Shown: in pieces, positions 6,666 to 13,644 of the stretch
How the letters are laid out: each line of letters opens with the position of its first letter
Position numbering within the stretch: the first letter of the stretch is position 1
NCBI GenBank assembly: GCA_005882525.1
Contig: VBGO01000063.1
Location: 1-13,905, forward strand
DNA: 13,905 bases
Direction: 5' to 3'
Origin: Chloroflexota bacterium
GTDB taxonomy: Bacteria > Chloroflexota > Dormibacteria > CF-121
Position numbers and translations under genes: made by a program
The notes under the pieces: model-generated
Databases searched by the model: none
Told to the model about the DNA's origin: nothing
Seen by the model: only the letters and a program-made list of their open reading frames with translations

Positions 6666-7843
6666 AGGGACGGCTCCTGATTCGCGACGCGTGCCTCGCG
6701 GACGGCCATTCGTCCACGCTGCAGGTTGGGGTCAGCCTCCTGATCGAGGAGGGGCGGATTGCCTGGGTCTCGCCGGATGAGGCCGATCCCGGTGCTGCCG
6801 ACGTGCTCGATGGCGGTGGTGCGACCATCGTCCCCGCTTTCGTCGATGGCCACAGTCACCTGACGATGCCCGGCGGCAGCCATTGGATCGATCGCGGCTC
6901 CGACCCGCCCGACCGGTTGCGCGAGGTCGCGCGGCGGAATGCGGCGCGGCTTGTGCAGGCTGGCATCCTGTGGGCGCGAGACGTCGGTTCGCCCGCCGGC
7001 TCCGATGGCCGAGCCGTCAGCCTGCAGGTCCGCCAGGAGATGGCCGGCCGGGTCGGAGTGCCCTACATCCGAGTGGCCGGCACCTGGATTGCGACGGATG
7101 GCTATCTACCGATGACGATACCCGTCAAGGACGGCGATGGGCTGCGGGCAGCGGCGCTCGCGCAACTCGATGCGGGAACCGACTTCGTCAAGATCATGCT
7201 CGATCCGCCGGACCGCTCCGACCACTGTCCATTCACGGTGGATGATGTTCGCAAGGCGTGCGACGCGGTACACGCCCGAGGGCGAAGGATAACCGCCCAC
7301 GCCACGATCCTCGACGGCGCGCGAGTCGGCGCCGAGGCGGGCGTGGATTCCATCGAGCATGGCATGGAGCTGGACGACGCGATTGCAGCCACGATGCGCG
7401 CGAACAATGTCGCTCTCGTCTCGACGCTCTCGGTGCTGGCCAGCTGGGCGACGTTCCAACGCACCACACTGATCGAGCGCTTTACCGGCGAAGAGGGGAG
7501 GCGACGGTTCACCGCCAGGCGGGAAGGGGCTTTCGCCGCCATCAAGGTGGCGCACCGGGCCGGCGTTCGAATCGCCGGCGGATCCGACTTCGGCGGCGGC
7601 TCCGTGCGTGCCGGTCACCTCGCCTGGGAGGTGGAGCAGTTGGTCGAAGCCGGGCTCGAGCCGCATGAGGCGCTGGCCGCGGTCACCTGGCAAGCCGGCG
7701 AGTTGCTCGACGTCGACCATGCTGGCTGGTTGCGGCCCGGGGACCCCGCGGACCTGGTCCTGGTGCACGGCGATCCACTCGCCGATCCGCGAGCGCTCTG
7801 GCGGGTATGGGCGGTCTTTCAGGCTGGGGAGCGGGTCGCGTAG
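6662..7843 (+). CDS. Metal-dependent amidohydrolase, imidazolonepropionase-like
   Basis: A 393-residue cytoplasmic hydrolase of the amidohydrolase superfamily. Family members cleave C-N or related bonds in cyclic amides, dipeptides or amines using one or two metals. The full active-site set is visible: H64 and H66 in VDGHSHL, the candidate carboxylated lysine K177 (DFVKIM), H213 (TAHA), H233 (DSIEHG) and D309 (GGSDFG). The N-terminal strand region and the C-terminal GDPADLVLVHGDPLAD belong to the composite beta-sandwich domain. ATG at 6662 overlaps the MFS stop; an in-frame extension to 6605 would run back into the transporter. No signal peptide is seen. The exact substrate cannot be read from sequence; prolidase- and dipeptidase-like or imidazolonepropionase-like activity are alternatives. 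Pairing with an exporter hints at handling of one compound. Confidence 0.87.
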   Translation: MKGRLLIRDACLADGHSSTLQVGVSLLIEEGRIAWVSPDEADPGAADVLDGGGATIVPAFVDGHSHLTMPGGSHWIDRGSDPPDRLREVARRNAARLVQAGILWARDVGSPAGSDGRAVSLQVRQEMAGRVGVPYIRVAGTWIATDGYLPMTIPVKDGDGLRAAALAQLDAGTDFVKIMLDPPDRSDHCPFTVDDVRKACDAVHARGRRITAHATILDGARVGAEAGVDSIEHGMELDDAIAATMRANNVALVSTLSVLASWATFQRTTLIERFTGEEGRRRFTARREGAFAAIKVAHRAGVRIAGGSDFGGGSVRAGHLAWEVEQLVEAGLEPHEALAAVTWQAGELLDVDHAGWLRPGDPADLVLVHGDPLADPRALWRVWAVFQAGERVA

Positions 7844-7903
7844 CGGAGGACTGGCAACCGGATGAGCGGCGAGTAAGGAGCCATAAGGCATCGCGTTCCA
7901 GCA

Positions 7904-7917
7904 TTGACAGCGATAAT
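7904..7917 (+). promoter_or_regulatory. Possible promoter elements in the 122-nt gap before galT
   Basis: TTGACA at 7904-7909 is a perfect -35 hexamer, and GATAAT at 7912-7917 is a good -10-like hexamer. The two are only two nt apart and cannot form one promoter. Seventeen nt after TTGACA lies CTCGGT, a poor -10. The gap (7844-7965) is the only place for a promoter of the sugar operon, so initiation somewhere here is plausible, but the exact element is unclear. Confidence 0.3.
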
Positions 7918-7965
7918 GAAAACTCTCTCGGTACGTTGGCGTTCTCATCTCAGGAGCTTTGCGAG

Positions 7966-8991
7966 TTGCCCCAGTTACGGCAGGACTTGATCACAGGGCG
8001 ATGGGTGGCAGTGGCGACGGAACGCGCCCGGCGCCCGGATTCGTTCAGCCAGGCGGTCAAGGAATCGGTCGCCGCGCGCGACCTCTGCCCCTTCTGTCCC
8101 GGCCATGAAGCTATGACCCCGCCCGAGGTGCTGGCCTACCGCGCCCCCGGCATGCCGGCCAACGGCGAGGGCTGGTGGATCCGGGTGGTGCCGAATCTCT
8201 ATGCCGCATTCCGGCCGGAGCCAGACGGGCAGGAACAGCGCGCAGGCCGCTTCTGGCAGCGCGACGCGATCGGAGCCTGCGAGGTGCTGATCAGCAGCCC
8301 GGATCACCGGGCGCCCACATCGACGCTGCCGCGGCGGCAGGTCGAGGAAATGGTTCAGGCGTACGTCGACCGTTACCGGCATCACGCGCAGAACGCGTGG
8401 GTCGAGCACGTGCTGATCCTCTACAATCACGGCCGCCCGGCCGGCGCTTCGCTCGAGCACCCGCACTCGCAGCTCTATGCGATTGGGCTCGAGGCCCCGG
8501 CCTTTGCTGACGAGCTGGACGGCGCGCGCGGCTTTTATCGGGCCAATGCCGCCTGCGTCTTCTGCCGGACCCTCGAGGACGAGCGGCGGGCCGCTACCCG
8601 TATCGTGTTCGAGAACGAGGCCTTCGTCGTATTCGCCCCTTACGCCGCGCGCACGCCCTTCGAGACCTGGATCATGCCGCGCCGGCACACGGCGTCATTC
8701 GGCGATCTCGACCCGTCCAGGGAGAAGCCGGCGTTCGCCGAGGCGCTGCAGCTCACCCTGCGAGCGTTGCAGGAGGGGCTCAATGACCCGCCCTTCAACT
8801 ACTTCATCCACAGCGCGCCGGCGAAGGCGGATGTCGCGGATGCCTATCACTGGCACCTGGAGCTGATTCCGAAACTGAGTACCGCCGCCGGCTTCGAGCT
8901 GGGCACGGGAATGTGGATCAACGTCGTCAAGCCGGAGGACTCCGCAGCCTTCTTGCGGGAGCGCATCCAGAAAGTGGCGGAGCCGGCATGA
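7966..8991 (+). CDS. galT: GalT-family hexose-1-phosphate nucleotidylyltransferase
   Basis: Probable galactose-1-phosphate uridylyltransferase (UDP-glucose + galactose-1-P to UDP-galactose + glucose-1-P), 341 residues, the usual family length. The TTG start at 7966 has AGGAG at 7952-7956, nine nt upstream, and gives the classical opening LRQDLITGRWV. The zinc site can be traced as C41 and C44 (CPFC), H114 (SPDH) and H165. The catalytic motif is EHPHSQ with nucleophile H167; E. coli has HPHGQ. A second metal site is suggested by H282, H295 and H297 (YHWHLE). An extra CVFC (197-200) is absent from E. coli GalT as I recall it. No galK or galE is adjacent, so an ADP- or GDP-specific relative of GalT is an alternative. 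The ATGA overlap couples it to the next gene. Confidence 0.85.
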   Translation: MPQLRQDLITGRWVAVATERARRPDSFSQAVKESVAARDLCPFCPGHEAMTPPEVLAYRAPGMPANGEGWWIRVVPNLYAAFRPEPDGQEQRAGRFWQRDAIGACEVLISSPDHRAPTSTLPRRQVEEMVQAYVDRYRHHAQNAWVEHVLILYNHGRPAGASLEHPHSQLYAIGLEAPAFADELDGARGFYRANAACVFCRTLEDERRAATRIVFENEAFVVFAPYAARTPFETWIMPRRHTASFGDLDPSREKPAFAEALQLTLRALQEGLNDPPFNYFIHSAPAKADVADAYHWHLELIPKLSTAAGFELGTGMWINVVKPEDSAAFLRERIQKVAEPA

Positions 8992-11513
8992 AGGCGGTGG
9001 TGATGGCGGGTGGCGAGGGGTCGCGTCTGCGGCCATTGACCAGCGGCGTCCCGAAGCCGCTGGTGCCGGTGGTCGGCAAGCCGGTCATGGAACACATCCT
9101 GCGGCTGCTGCGTAACCACGGCATCACGGATGTGGTGGTGACGCTGCAATATCTGGGCTCCGCGATCCGCGACTATTTTGGGGACGGCTCGGACTTCGGC
9201 GTCGACATCACCTATGTCGTCGAGGACGCGCCGCTGGGCACCGCCGGCAGTGTTAAGAACGCGCAGGAGTACCTGGACGAGCCCTTCATCGTCATCAGCG
9301 GCGATGCGATGACCGACATCGATCTCAGCCAGGTGATGCAGTATCACCGGGAGAAGAAGGCGGCGGCCACGATCGTGCTCACCTCGGTGGCGAACCCGCT
9401 CGAGTTCGGCGTGGTGATCACGAATCCGGACGGGACCATCAATCGCTTCCTGGAAAAGCCATCCTGGGGCGAGGTGTTCTCGGACCAGGTCAACACCGGC
9501 ATCTACCTGATCGAGCCTGAGGTGCTCGACCTGCTGCCGCCGGCCAGCGTGGTCGATTGGAGCAGCGACGTGTTTCCCAAGATGCTCGCCAATGCGATGC
9601 CGCTCTACGGCTACCTGGCGCGCGGCTACTGGTGCGACATCGGCAACATTCAGACGTACTACCAGGCGAACTGGGATGCGCTCGAAGGCCGGGTGGACGT
9701 CGAGATCGCCGGACAGCGGCGCGAGGGCAACATCTTTATCGGCGAGGACGTCGAGATCGGCTACGACGTGAAGATCAACGGCCCCGCCTACATCGGCAAC
9801 GAATGCAAGCTCAAGGCCGGGGTCTTCATCAACGGGCCCGCCTGCGTGGGGAACTTCTCGGTGATCGACGAGAACACGAAGATCAGCAACTCGATCATCT
9901 GGAGCTACTCCTACATCGGGGAGAACTCGCGGCTGCGTCAGGCGATCGTTTGCCGCCACGTCACCATCAAGAACAATTGCTTGCTCGAGGAAGGCGCCGT
10001 GATCGGCGATAACGTGGTGGTCGGCGAGGGGTCGATCATCGACGCCGGCATAAAGATCTGGCCCGACAAAGAGATCGAGCCGGGCTCGACCGTGCACGAG
10101 AGCATCATCTGGGCCGGCCACTACAAACGGGGCCTGTTCACCTCCTACGGCCTGGTGGGCCTGGTCAACATCGAGTTCACGCCGGAATATTGCGCCCGCT
10201 TGGGCGCGTCGTTTGCGGCCCTCTTCCCCAAGGGTTCGGCGATCGCCGCCGCCCGCGACGGCCAGCGTCCCTCGCGGATGATCAAGCGGGCCATGATCGC
10301 CGGCATGATGTCATCGGGAGCGTCGATCATCGACCTGACGGAGCTGCCCATCCCGGTGGTGCAGGTCTACGCGCGGGAACACCCCGTGGCGGGCGCCGTG
10401 CATATCCAGATGTCCCCCCTCGACAGCCGCTCGGCGGACATCCGGCTGTTCGACAGCCACGGCGTGGTGCTCGACAAGAAGGCGGAGCGAAAGCTGGAGA
10501 ACGTCTTCTTCCGGGAGGACATCCGTCGCGTGCACTTCTACGAGATGGGCGACATCACCTATGTCCAGGACGCCGTCGACGCGTACATCGATGGCCTGAT
10601 CGCCCTGATCGACGTCGAAACCGTGCGCCAGGCCCATCTGAAGGTGCTGATCGATTTCGACCACGGCAGCGCCTCGCTGGTCCTGCCCCGACTCTTCAAG
10701 GAGCTCAACGTCGAGGCGATCCCGCTCAATGCCGGATTCGACGAGACCTACCAGTCCAAGAGCAATGAGGCCTTCGACGAGGCCCGCCGCCAGTCGGCGT
10801 TGATCACCAGGACGCTCGGCTGCCATCTGGGTGCCTATATCGACTACGGGTCGGAGCGGATCTTCCTGATCGACGAACAGGGCAACCTGCTCGACCACCA
10901 TGAAGCCCTCGGGCTCATCGCGTTGCTGGCGCTGAAGGCCAAGCCCGGGGTGCTGGTGGCGCCGGCGACGGTGCCGCAGACGATTGCCGCGCTCGTCCGG
11001 CGCGTGCCGGGCGCGCATTTTGTGCCGGGCAAGGCCGAACCGTCGGGCCTGCTGCGTGCGGCCCAGCAGCACCAGGCAAGGCTTGCGTCGGACGGCAACG
11101 GCGGGTACGTCTTTCCCGAGCACCTGGTCGGCTTCGACGCCATCTTCACCCTGATCAAGCTGCTGGAGTTACTGGCCGACGACGGGCGGGCGATCTCGAT
11201 CGTACGGCAGGAAATCCCACGCGCCGCCTACGAGCACCGAGAGGAACCGGTCCCGTGGGATGCCAAGGGCCGGGTGATGCGCACCATGGTCGAGCTCCAT
11301 CGGGATGCGCCGGTCGACCTCGCCGATGGGATCAAGGTCTTCGTGGACGGGGGCTGGGTGCTGGTCCTGCCTGATCCGGACATGCCCCGCTACCACATCA
11401 TCGTGAGCATGGAGGATTCCGAGAAGGCGAGGGCGCTGGCCGATCGGTACAGCGTGCTGGTCAAAACCGCAGTCGGCGGCGCCAGCTCCGGCAGTCCGGC
11501 GGCGGCTGGGTAG
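8988..11513 (+). CDS. Sugar-1-phosphate nucleotidyltransferase fused to a beta-helix and a PGM/PMM-like domain
   Basis: An 841-residue fusion usually annotated mannose-1-phosphate guanylyltransferase. ATG 8988 overlaps the galT stop and has GGAG at 8979-8982; the 8913 extension lies inside galT. Residues 1-232 are an intact nucleotidyltransferase: AGGEGSRLRPLT (7-18), PKPLVPV (22-28) with catalytic-type K23, GTAG (84-87), GDAMTDID (105-112), EKP (156-158). Residues 245-372 are left-handed beta-helix hexapeptides (IFIGEDVEIG, VIGDNVVVGEGSII). Residues 386-841 follow the four-domain phosphoglucomutase/phosphomannomutase fold but lack its motifs: TASHNP is QMSPLD (474-479, S476 kept), DGDGDR is DYGSER (619-624), and RPSGTEP is LPDPDMP (794-800). 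Synthesis of an NDP-sugar (GDP-mannose or similar) is likely; mutase activity is doubtful, and a regulatory or ligand-sensing role is an inference. Confidence 0.87.
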   Translation: MKAVVMAGGEGSRLRPLTSGVPKPLVPVVGKPVMEHILRLLRNHGITDVVVTLQYLGSAIRDYFGDGSDFGVDITYVVEDAPLGTAGSVKNAQEYLDEPFIVISGDAMTDIDLSQVMQYHREKKAAATIVLTSVANPLEFGVVITNPDGTINRFLEKPSWGEVFSDQVNTGIYLIEPEVLDLLPPASVVDWSSDVFPKMLANAMPLYGYLARGYWCDIGNIQTYYQANWDALEGRVDVEIAGQRREGNIFIGEDVEIGYDVKINGPAYIGNECKLKAGVFINGPACVGNFSVIDENTKISNSIIWSYSYIGENSRLRQAIVCRHVTIKNNCLLEEGAVIGDNVVVGEGSIIDAGIKIWPDKEIEPGSTVHESIIWAGHYKRGLFTSYGLVGLVNIEFTPEYCARLGASFAALFPKGSAIAAARDGQRPSRMIKRAMIAGMMSSGASIIDLTELPIPVVQVYAREHPVAGAVHIQMSPLDSRSADIRLFDSHGVVLDKKAERKLENVFFREDIRRVHFYEMGDITYVQDAVDAYIDGLIALIDVETVRQAHLKVLIDFDHGSASLVLPRLFKELNVEAIPLNAGFDETYQSKSNEAFDEARRQSALITRTLGCHLGAYIDYGSERIFLIDEQGNLLDHHEALGLIALLALKAKPGVLVAPATVPQTIAALVRRVPGAHFVPGKAEPSGLLRAAQQHQARLASDGNGGYVFPEHLVGFDAIFTLIKLLELLADDGRAISIVRQEIPRAAYEHREEPVPWDAKGRVMRTMVELHRDAPVDLADGIKVFVDGGWVLVLPDPDMPRYHIIVSMEDSEKARALADRYSVLVKTAVGGASSGSPAAAG

Positions 11514-11518
11514 AGCCG

Positions 11519-12028
11519 GTGCCGGTTCGCCCGACCGTCCGTGGCCAGACCGCGCGACACGAGCGGCGGTTCATCCGGACGGCCGGATTCTTTCGAGCGC
11601 TGCCGCCGCTGGTCAAGGCGGCGCTCCCCGCGCGCCTGCGCGATGTCAGCCACCGGGCCCGCTCGAGCCAGGCGCAATGGTTCTTCGACGACCCGCGGCT
11701 GCATTTCGAGGCCTGGTGGCATCCGAACACCGGCCGCCTCGAGTTGGGCCTCCACCTCGAGGCAGAGCCGGCGATCAACGAGCGGATCGCGGCCGGCCTG
11801 GCCCGGCAACTGCTCATGCTCAAAGCCCGTCTGGGGCAGCAGCTCGACCTGGAGCCATGGGATCGGGGCTGGCTGCGGCTGTACGAAACCTATCCCGTGG
11901 AGGTCTTCGACGCCGCCCGCATCCAGCGGACGGCTGCACGGATGGCAGAGCTGATCACGGTCGTCTGGCCGATGTGCCAGGAGCTGCGGAAAAGCGATGC
12001 TAGAATCCCCCTTGCCGAGCGGGAGTAA
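11519..12028 (+). CDS. Hypothetical protein, 169 residues
   Basis: I do not recognise this protein. It starts with GTG at 11519, five nt after the stop of the nucleotidyltransferase gene, with no clear ribosome site, so it is probably translated by reinitiation. The first 50 residues are Arg-rich and predicted helical (ARHERRFIRTAGFFRALPP). A strand-rich, Trp-rich centre follows (QWFFDDPRLHFEAWWHPNT, then LELGLHLEAEP), and then amphipathic helices (INERIAAGLARQLLMLKARL and RTAARMAELITVVWP). There is no signal peptide or membrane segment. The strand LELGLHLE and the later ordered helices look like a folded soluble domain, and third-position GC bias appears coding-like. Its stop codon TAA (12026-12028) lies inside the tRNA-Gly gene. 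The position suggests membership of the galT/nucleotidyltransferase operon; the function is unknown. Confidence 0.65.
   Translation: MPVRPTVRGQTARHERRFIRTAGFFRALPPLVKAALPARLRDVSHRARSSQAQWFFDDPRLHFEAWWHPNTGRLELGLHLEAEPAINERIAAGLARQLLMLKARLGQQLDLEPWDRGWLRLYETYPVEVFDAARIQRTAARMAELITVVWPMCQELRKSDARIPLAERE
11998..12006 (+). promoter_or_regulatory. Extended -10 promoter of tRNA-Gly
   Basis: TGCTAGAAT combines a TG dinucleotide, a one-base gap and TAGAAT (5/6 match to TATAAT). It ends 12 nt before the tRNA, predicting a start near 12013 and a 5' leader of about six nt for RNase P to remove. It lies inside the last codons of the upstream protein gene. No good -35 is seen, which extended -10 promoters can tolerate. 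Confidence 0.5.
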
Positions 12029-12094
12029 CTCAGTTGGTAGAGTACGACCTTCCCAAGGTCGGAGTCGCGAGTTCGAGTCTCGTCTCCCGCTCCA
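12019..12094 (+). tRNA. tRNA-Gly, anticodon CCC (reads GGG)
   Basis: A complete 76-nt cloverleaf including encoded CCA. The acceptor stem GCGGGAG (12019-12025) pairs with CTCCCGC (12084-12090); the discriminator is T (12091), normal for bacterial tRNA-Gly; CCA follows at 12092-12094. The D arm is ACTC/GAGT with loop AGTTGGTA. The anticodon arm is CGACC-TTCCCAA-GGTCG with anticodon CCC. The T arm is GCGAG-TTCGAGT-CTCGT with one G-T pair. The first 10 nt overlap the 3' end of the upstream CDS. No terminator is seen in the 70 nt that follow. Confidence 0.97.
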
Positions 12095-12164
12095 ATAATG
12101 CCCCTGACCGTCACACAAACCAGCGGGACGCGTTAGTCGTCACGGGCTAGGAAAGGGGAACCGC

Positions 12165-12623
12165 ATCAGCGTCTATGTGATCCGGCACGCCAAGGCCGGC
12201 GACCGCGAGGACTGGAAGGGTGACGACCGGCAACGGCCGCTCACGAAATCCGGCGCGCGCCAAGCGGAGGCGCTGACCGAGCTCCTGAACAACGAGCCGA
12301 TCGACAAGGTTCTTTCGAGCCCGTTTACCCGTTGCGTGCAAACCGTCGAACCGCTGGCCACCGCGCGCAAACTGCCGGTGGAATCGCGCAAGGACCTGGA
12401 GGAGGGGTCAGGCGGCGAGAGCATCGTGCGCCTGGTGCAGGAGTTCAAAGGGCGCCACGTCGTTGCCTGCACTCACGGCGACCTCGTCGAAGAGTTGCTC
12501 GAGCACCTGATCCACGAGGGGTTGATGCCAAGGTCCGAGGCCCAGACGGAGAAGGGTTCTACCTGGGTGCTCCAGGAGACAGCAGGAAACATCACCGGCG
12601 CTCGCTATCTTGCCGCTCCTTGA
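12165..12623 (+). CDS. SixA-type histidine phosphatase with probable ATC start
   Basis: A 152-residue protein of the histidine phosphatase (phosphoglycerate mutase-like) superfamily, SixA branch, expected to remove phosphate from phosphohistidine or small phosphorylated molecules in the cytoplasm. The catalytic residues are R7 and nucleophile H8 (IRHAKAG), R56 (SSPFTRC) and H104 (CTHGDL). GDDRQRPLTKSGARQAEAL and KGSTWVL closely resemble the phosphatase half of mycobacterial MutT1 as I recall it, but no Nudix domain is attached. No ATG, GTG, TTG or CTG lies in frame between the upstream stop (12105) and GTG 12177. That GTG would remove the first beta strand and lies 18 nt from the AAAGGGG ribosome site (12152-12158). 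ATC at 12165 lies six nt from it and restores the usual N-terminus. It converges on the PiT gene with 10 nt between stops. Confidence 0.85.
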   Translation: MSVYVIRHAKAGDREDWKGDDRQRPLTKSGARQAEALTELLNNEPIDKVLSSPFTRCVQTVEPLATARKLPVESRKDLEEGSGGESIVRLVQEFKGRHVVACTHGDLVEELLEHLIHEGLMPRSEAQTEKGSTWVLQETAGNITGARYLAAP

Positions 12624-12633
12624 TCCAGGTCGC

Positions 12634-13644
12634 CTATCCGGGCAGCCCCGCCGTATTGAGGATCGCGTAAACCACCCAGGCAATCAGGCCAGCGGCGGGA
12701 ATCGTGAGCACCCAGGCGAGGACGATGTTCGCCCCCACGCCCCATCGCAAAGCGGAAAGCCGTTGTGATGCGCCGGCGCCCATGACCGACCCCGTTACCA
12801 CGTGGGTGGTGGACACGGGAAGCCCAAACTGGGTCGCGAACTGGATCACGGCGGCCCCGGTCAGCTGCGCGGCAAAGCCGGTCGCGGGGTCCAGCTTGTA
12901 GATCCGCCAGCCAAGCGTTCGAATGATCCGCCAGCCGCCGGCGTACGTCCCAAACGCGATCGCTGTGGCCGACAGGAGCACGACCCAAACGGGGACCTGG
13001 AACTTCTGAAGATGGCCGCTCGCCACCAGCGCGAGCGTGATCACCGCCATTGTTTTCTGCGCATCGTTGGCTCCGTGAGAATAGGAAACTAGCGCCGCGG
13101 TCAGAATCTGAAGATTGCGGAACGTGCGGTTCAAGGGAGCGGGACGCGCGCGGCGCACCACTACGAGCAACAGCGTCATCACGACGGCAGCCAGGATGAG
13201 GCCAGCGGGTGGCGAGATGACGAGTGAGAGCACGGTCTTCCAGAATTCTGATGCCCGGACGCCGCTGATACCGTGTGCGGCGGCGATGGCGGCTCCGCTC
13301 AGCGCCCCGACCAGCGCATGGGTGGAGCTACTCGGGAGGCCCAGGTACCAGGTGACGAGGTTCCAGGCGATCGCGCCGATCAAGGCGGCAATTATGACCA
13401 CGAGCCCGGCCCTGAAGGCAACGATCTTGGCGATGGTGTTCGACACCTTGGCCTGGAAAAAGACCACGGTGATCACCGCGCCGGCCAGGTTGAGGACGGC
13501 CGCGATCAAGACGGCCAGCCTTGGCGACATGGCGCGGGTCGATACCGAGGTCGCAATCGCGTTCGCCGTATCGTGAAAGCCGTTCGTGAAATCGAAGCCG
13601 AGGGCGATGAGGATCGTGATCAGCAGCAACAGCTGATCAGGCAT
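12634..13644 (-). CDS. pit: PiT-family inorganic phosphate permease
   Basis: A 336-residue inner-membrane, low-affinity phosphate transporter (metal-phosphate symport coupled to ions in this family). It is a short-form PiT; E. coli PitA is about 500 residues. The two inverted halves each keep their signature: GFDFTNGFHDTANAIATSV (16-34) and HGANDAQKTMAVI (190-202). The paired SSSTHALVG (105-113) and STTHVVTG (278-285) re-entrant motifs are also present. About ten hydrophobic segments are seen. The start at ATG 13644 overlaps the stop of the DUF47 gene by eight nt (ATGCCTGA), implying coupled translation. An open extension up to 13800 is the overlapping frame of DUF47 and is not a membrane-protein N-terminus. 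Confidence 0.95.
   Translation of the reverse strand: MPDQLLLLITILIALGFDFTNGFHDTANAIATSVSTRAMSPRLAVLIAAVLNLAGAVITVVFFQAKVSNTIAKIVAFRAGLVVIIAALIGAIAWNLVTWYLGLPSSSTHALVGALSGAAIAAAHGISGVRASEFWKTVLSLVISPPAGLILAAVVMTLLLVVVRRARPAPLNRTFRNLQILTAALVSYSHGANDAQKTMAVITLALVASGHLQKFQVPVWVVLLSATAIAFGTYAGGWRIIRTLGWRIYKLDPATGFAAQLTGAAVIQFATQFGLPVSTTHVVTGSVMGAGASQRLSALRWGVGANIVLAWVLTIPAAGLIAWVVYAILNTAGLPG

Noticed and set aside
7807..7965. Upstream extension of galT to ATG 7807
   Set aside because: It would overlap the amidohydrolase end and add about 53 residues absent from the GalT family. TTG 7966 has a well-spaced AGGAG.
8847..10121. 424-codon open frame on the minus strand opposite the nucleotidyltransferase
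   Set aside because: It is antisense to an unmistakable conserved gene. The translation is rich in D, H, V and A without domain motifs, as expected from GC-rich antisense reading.
11390..12118. Minus-strand open frames across the tRNA (ending at 11390 and 11890, translations containing GRRDSNSRLRPWEG and GAGDETRTRDSDLGKVVLYQ)
   Set aside because: These are the familiar artefacts of reading a tRNA-Gly gene antisense. Similar strings litter databases as spurious proteins, and the rest of each frame is antisense to a better coding frame.
12019..12164. Possible integration site (att) at the tRNA-Gly 3' end
   Set aside because: No duplicated tRNA 3' segment, integrase or other mobile-element gene is visible in the window.
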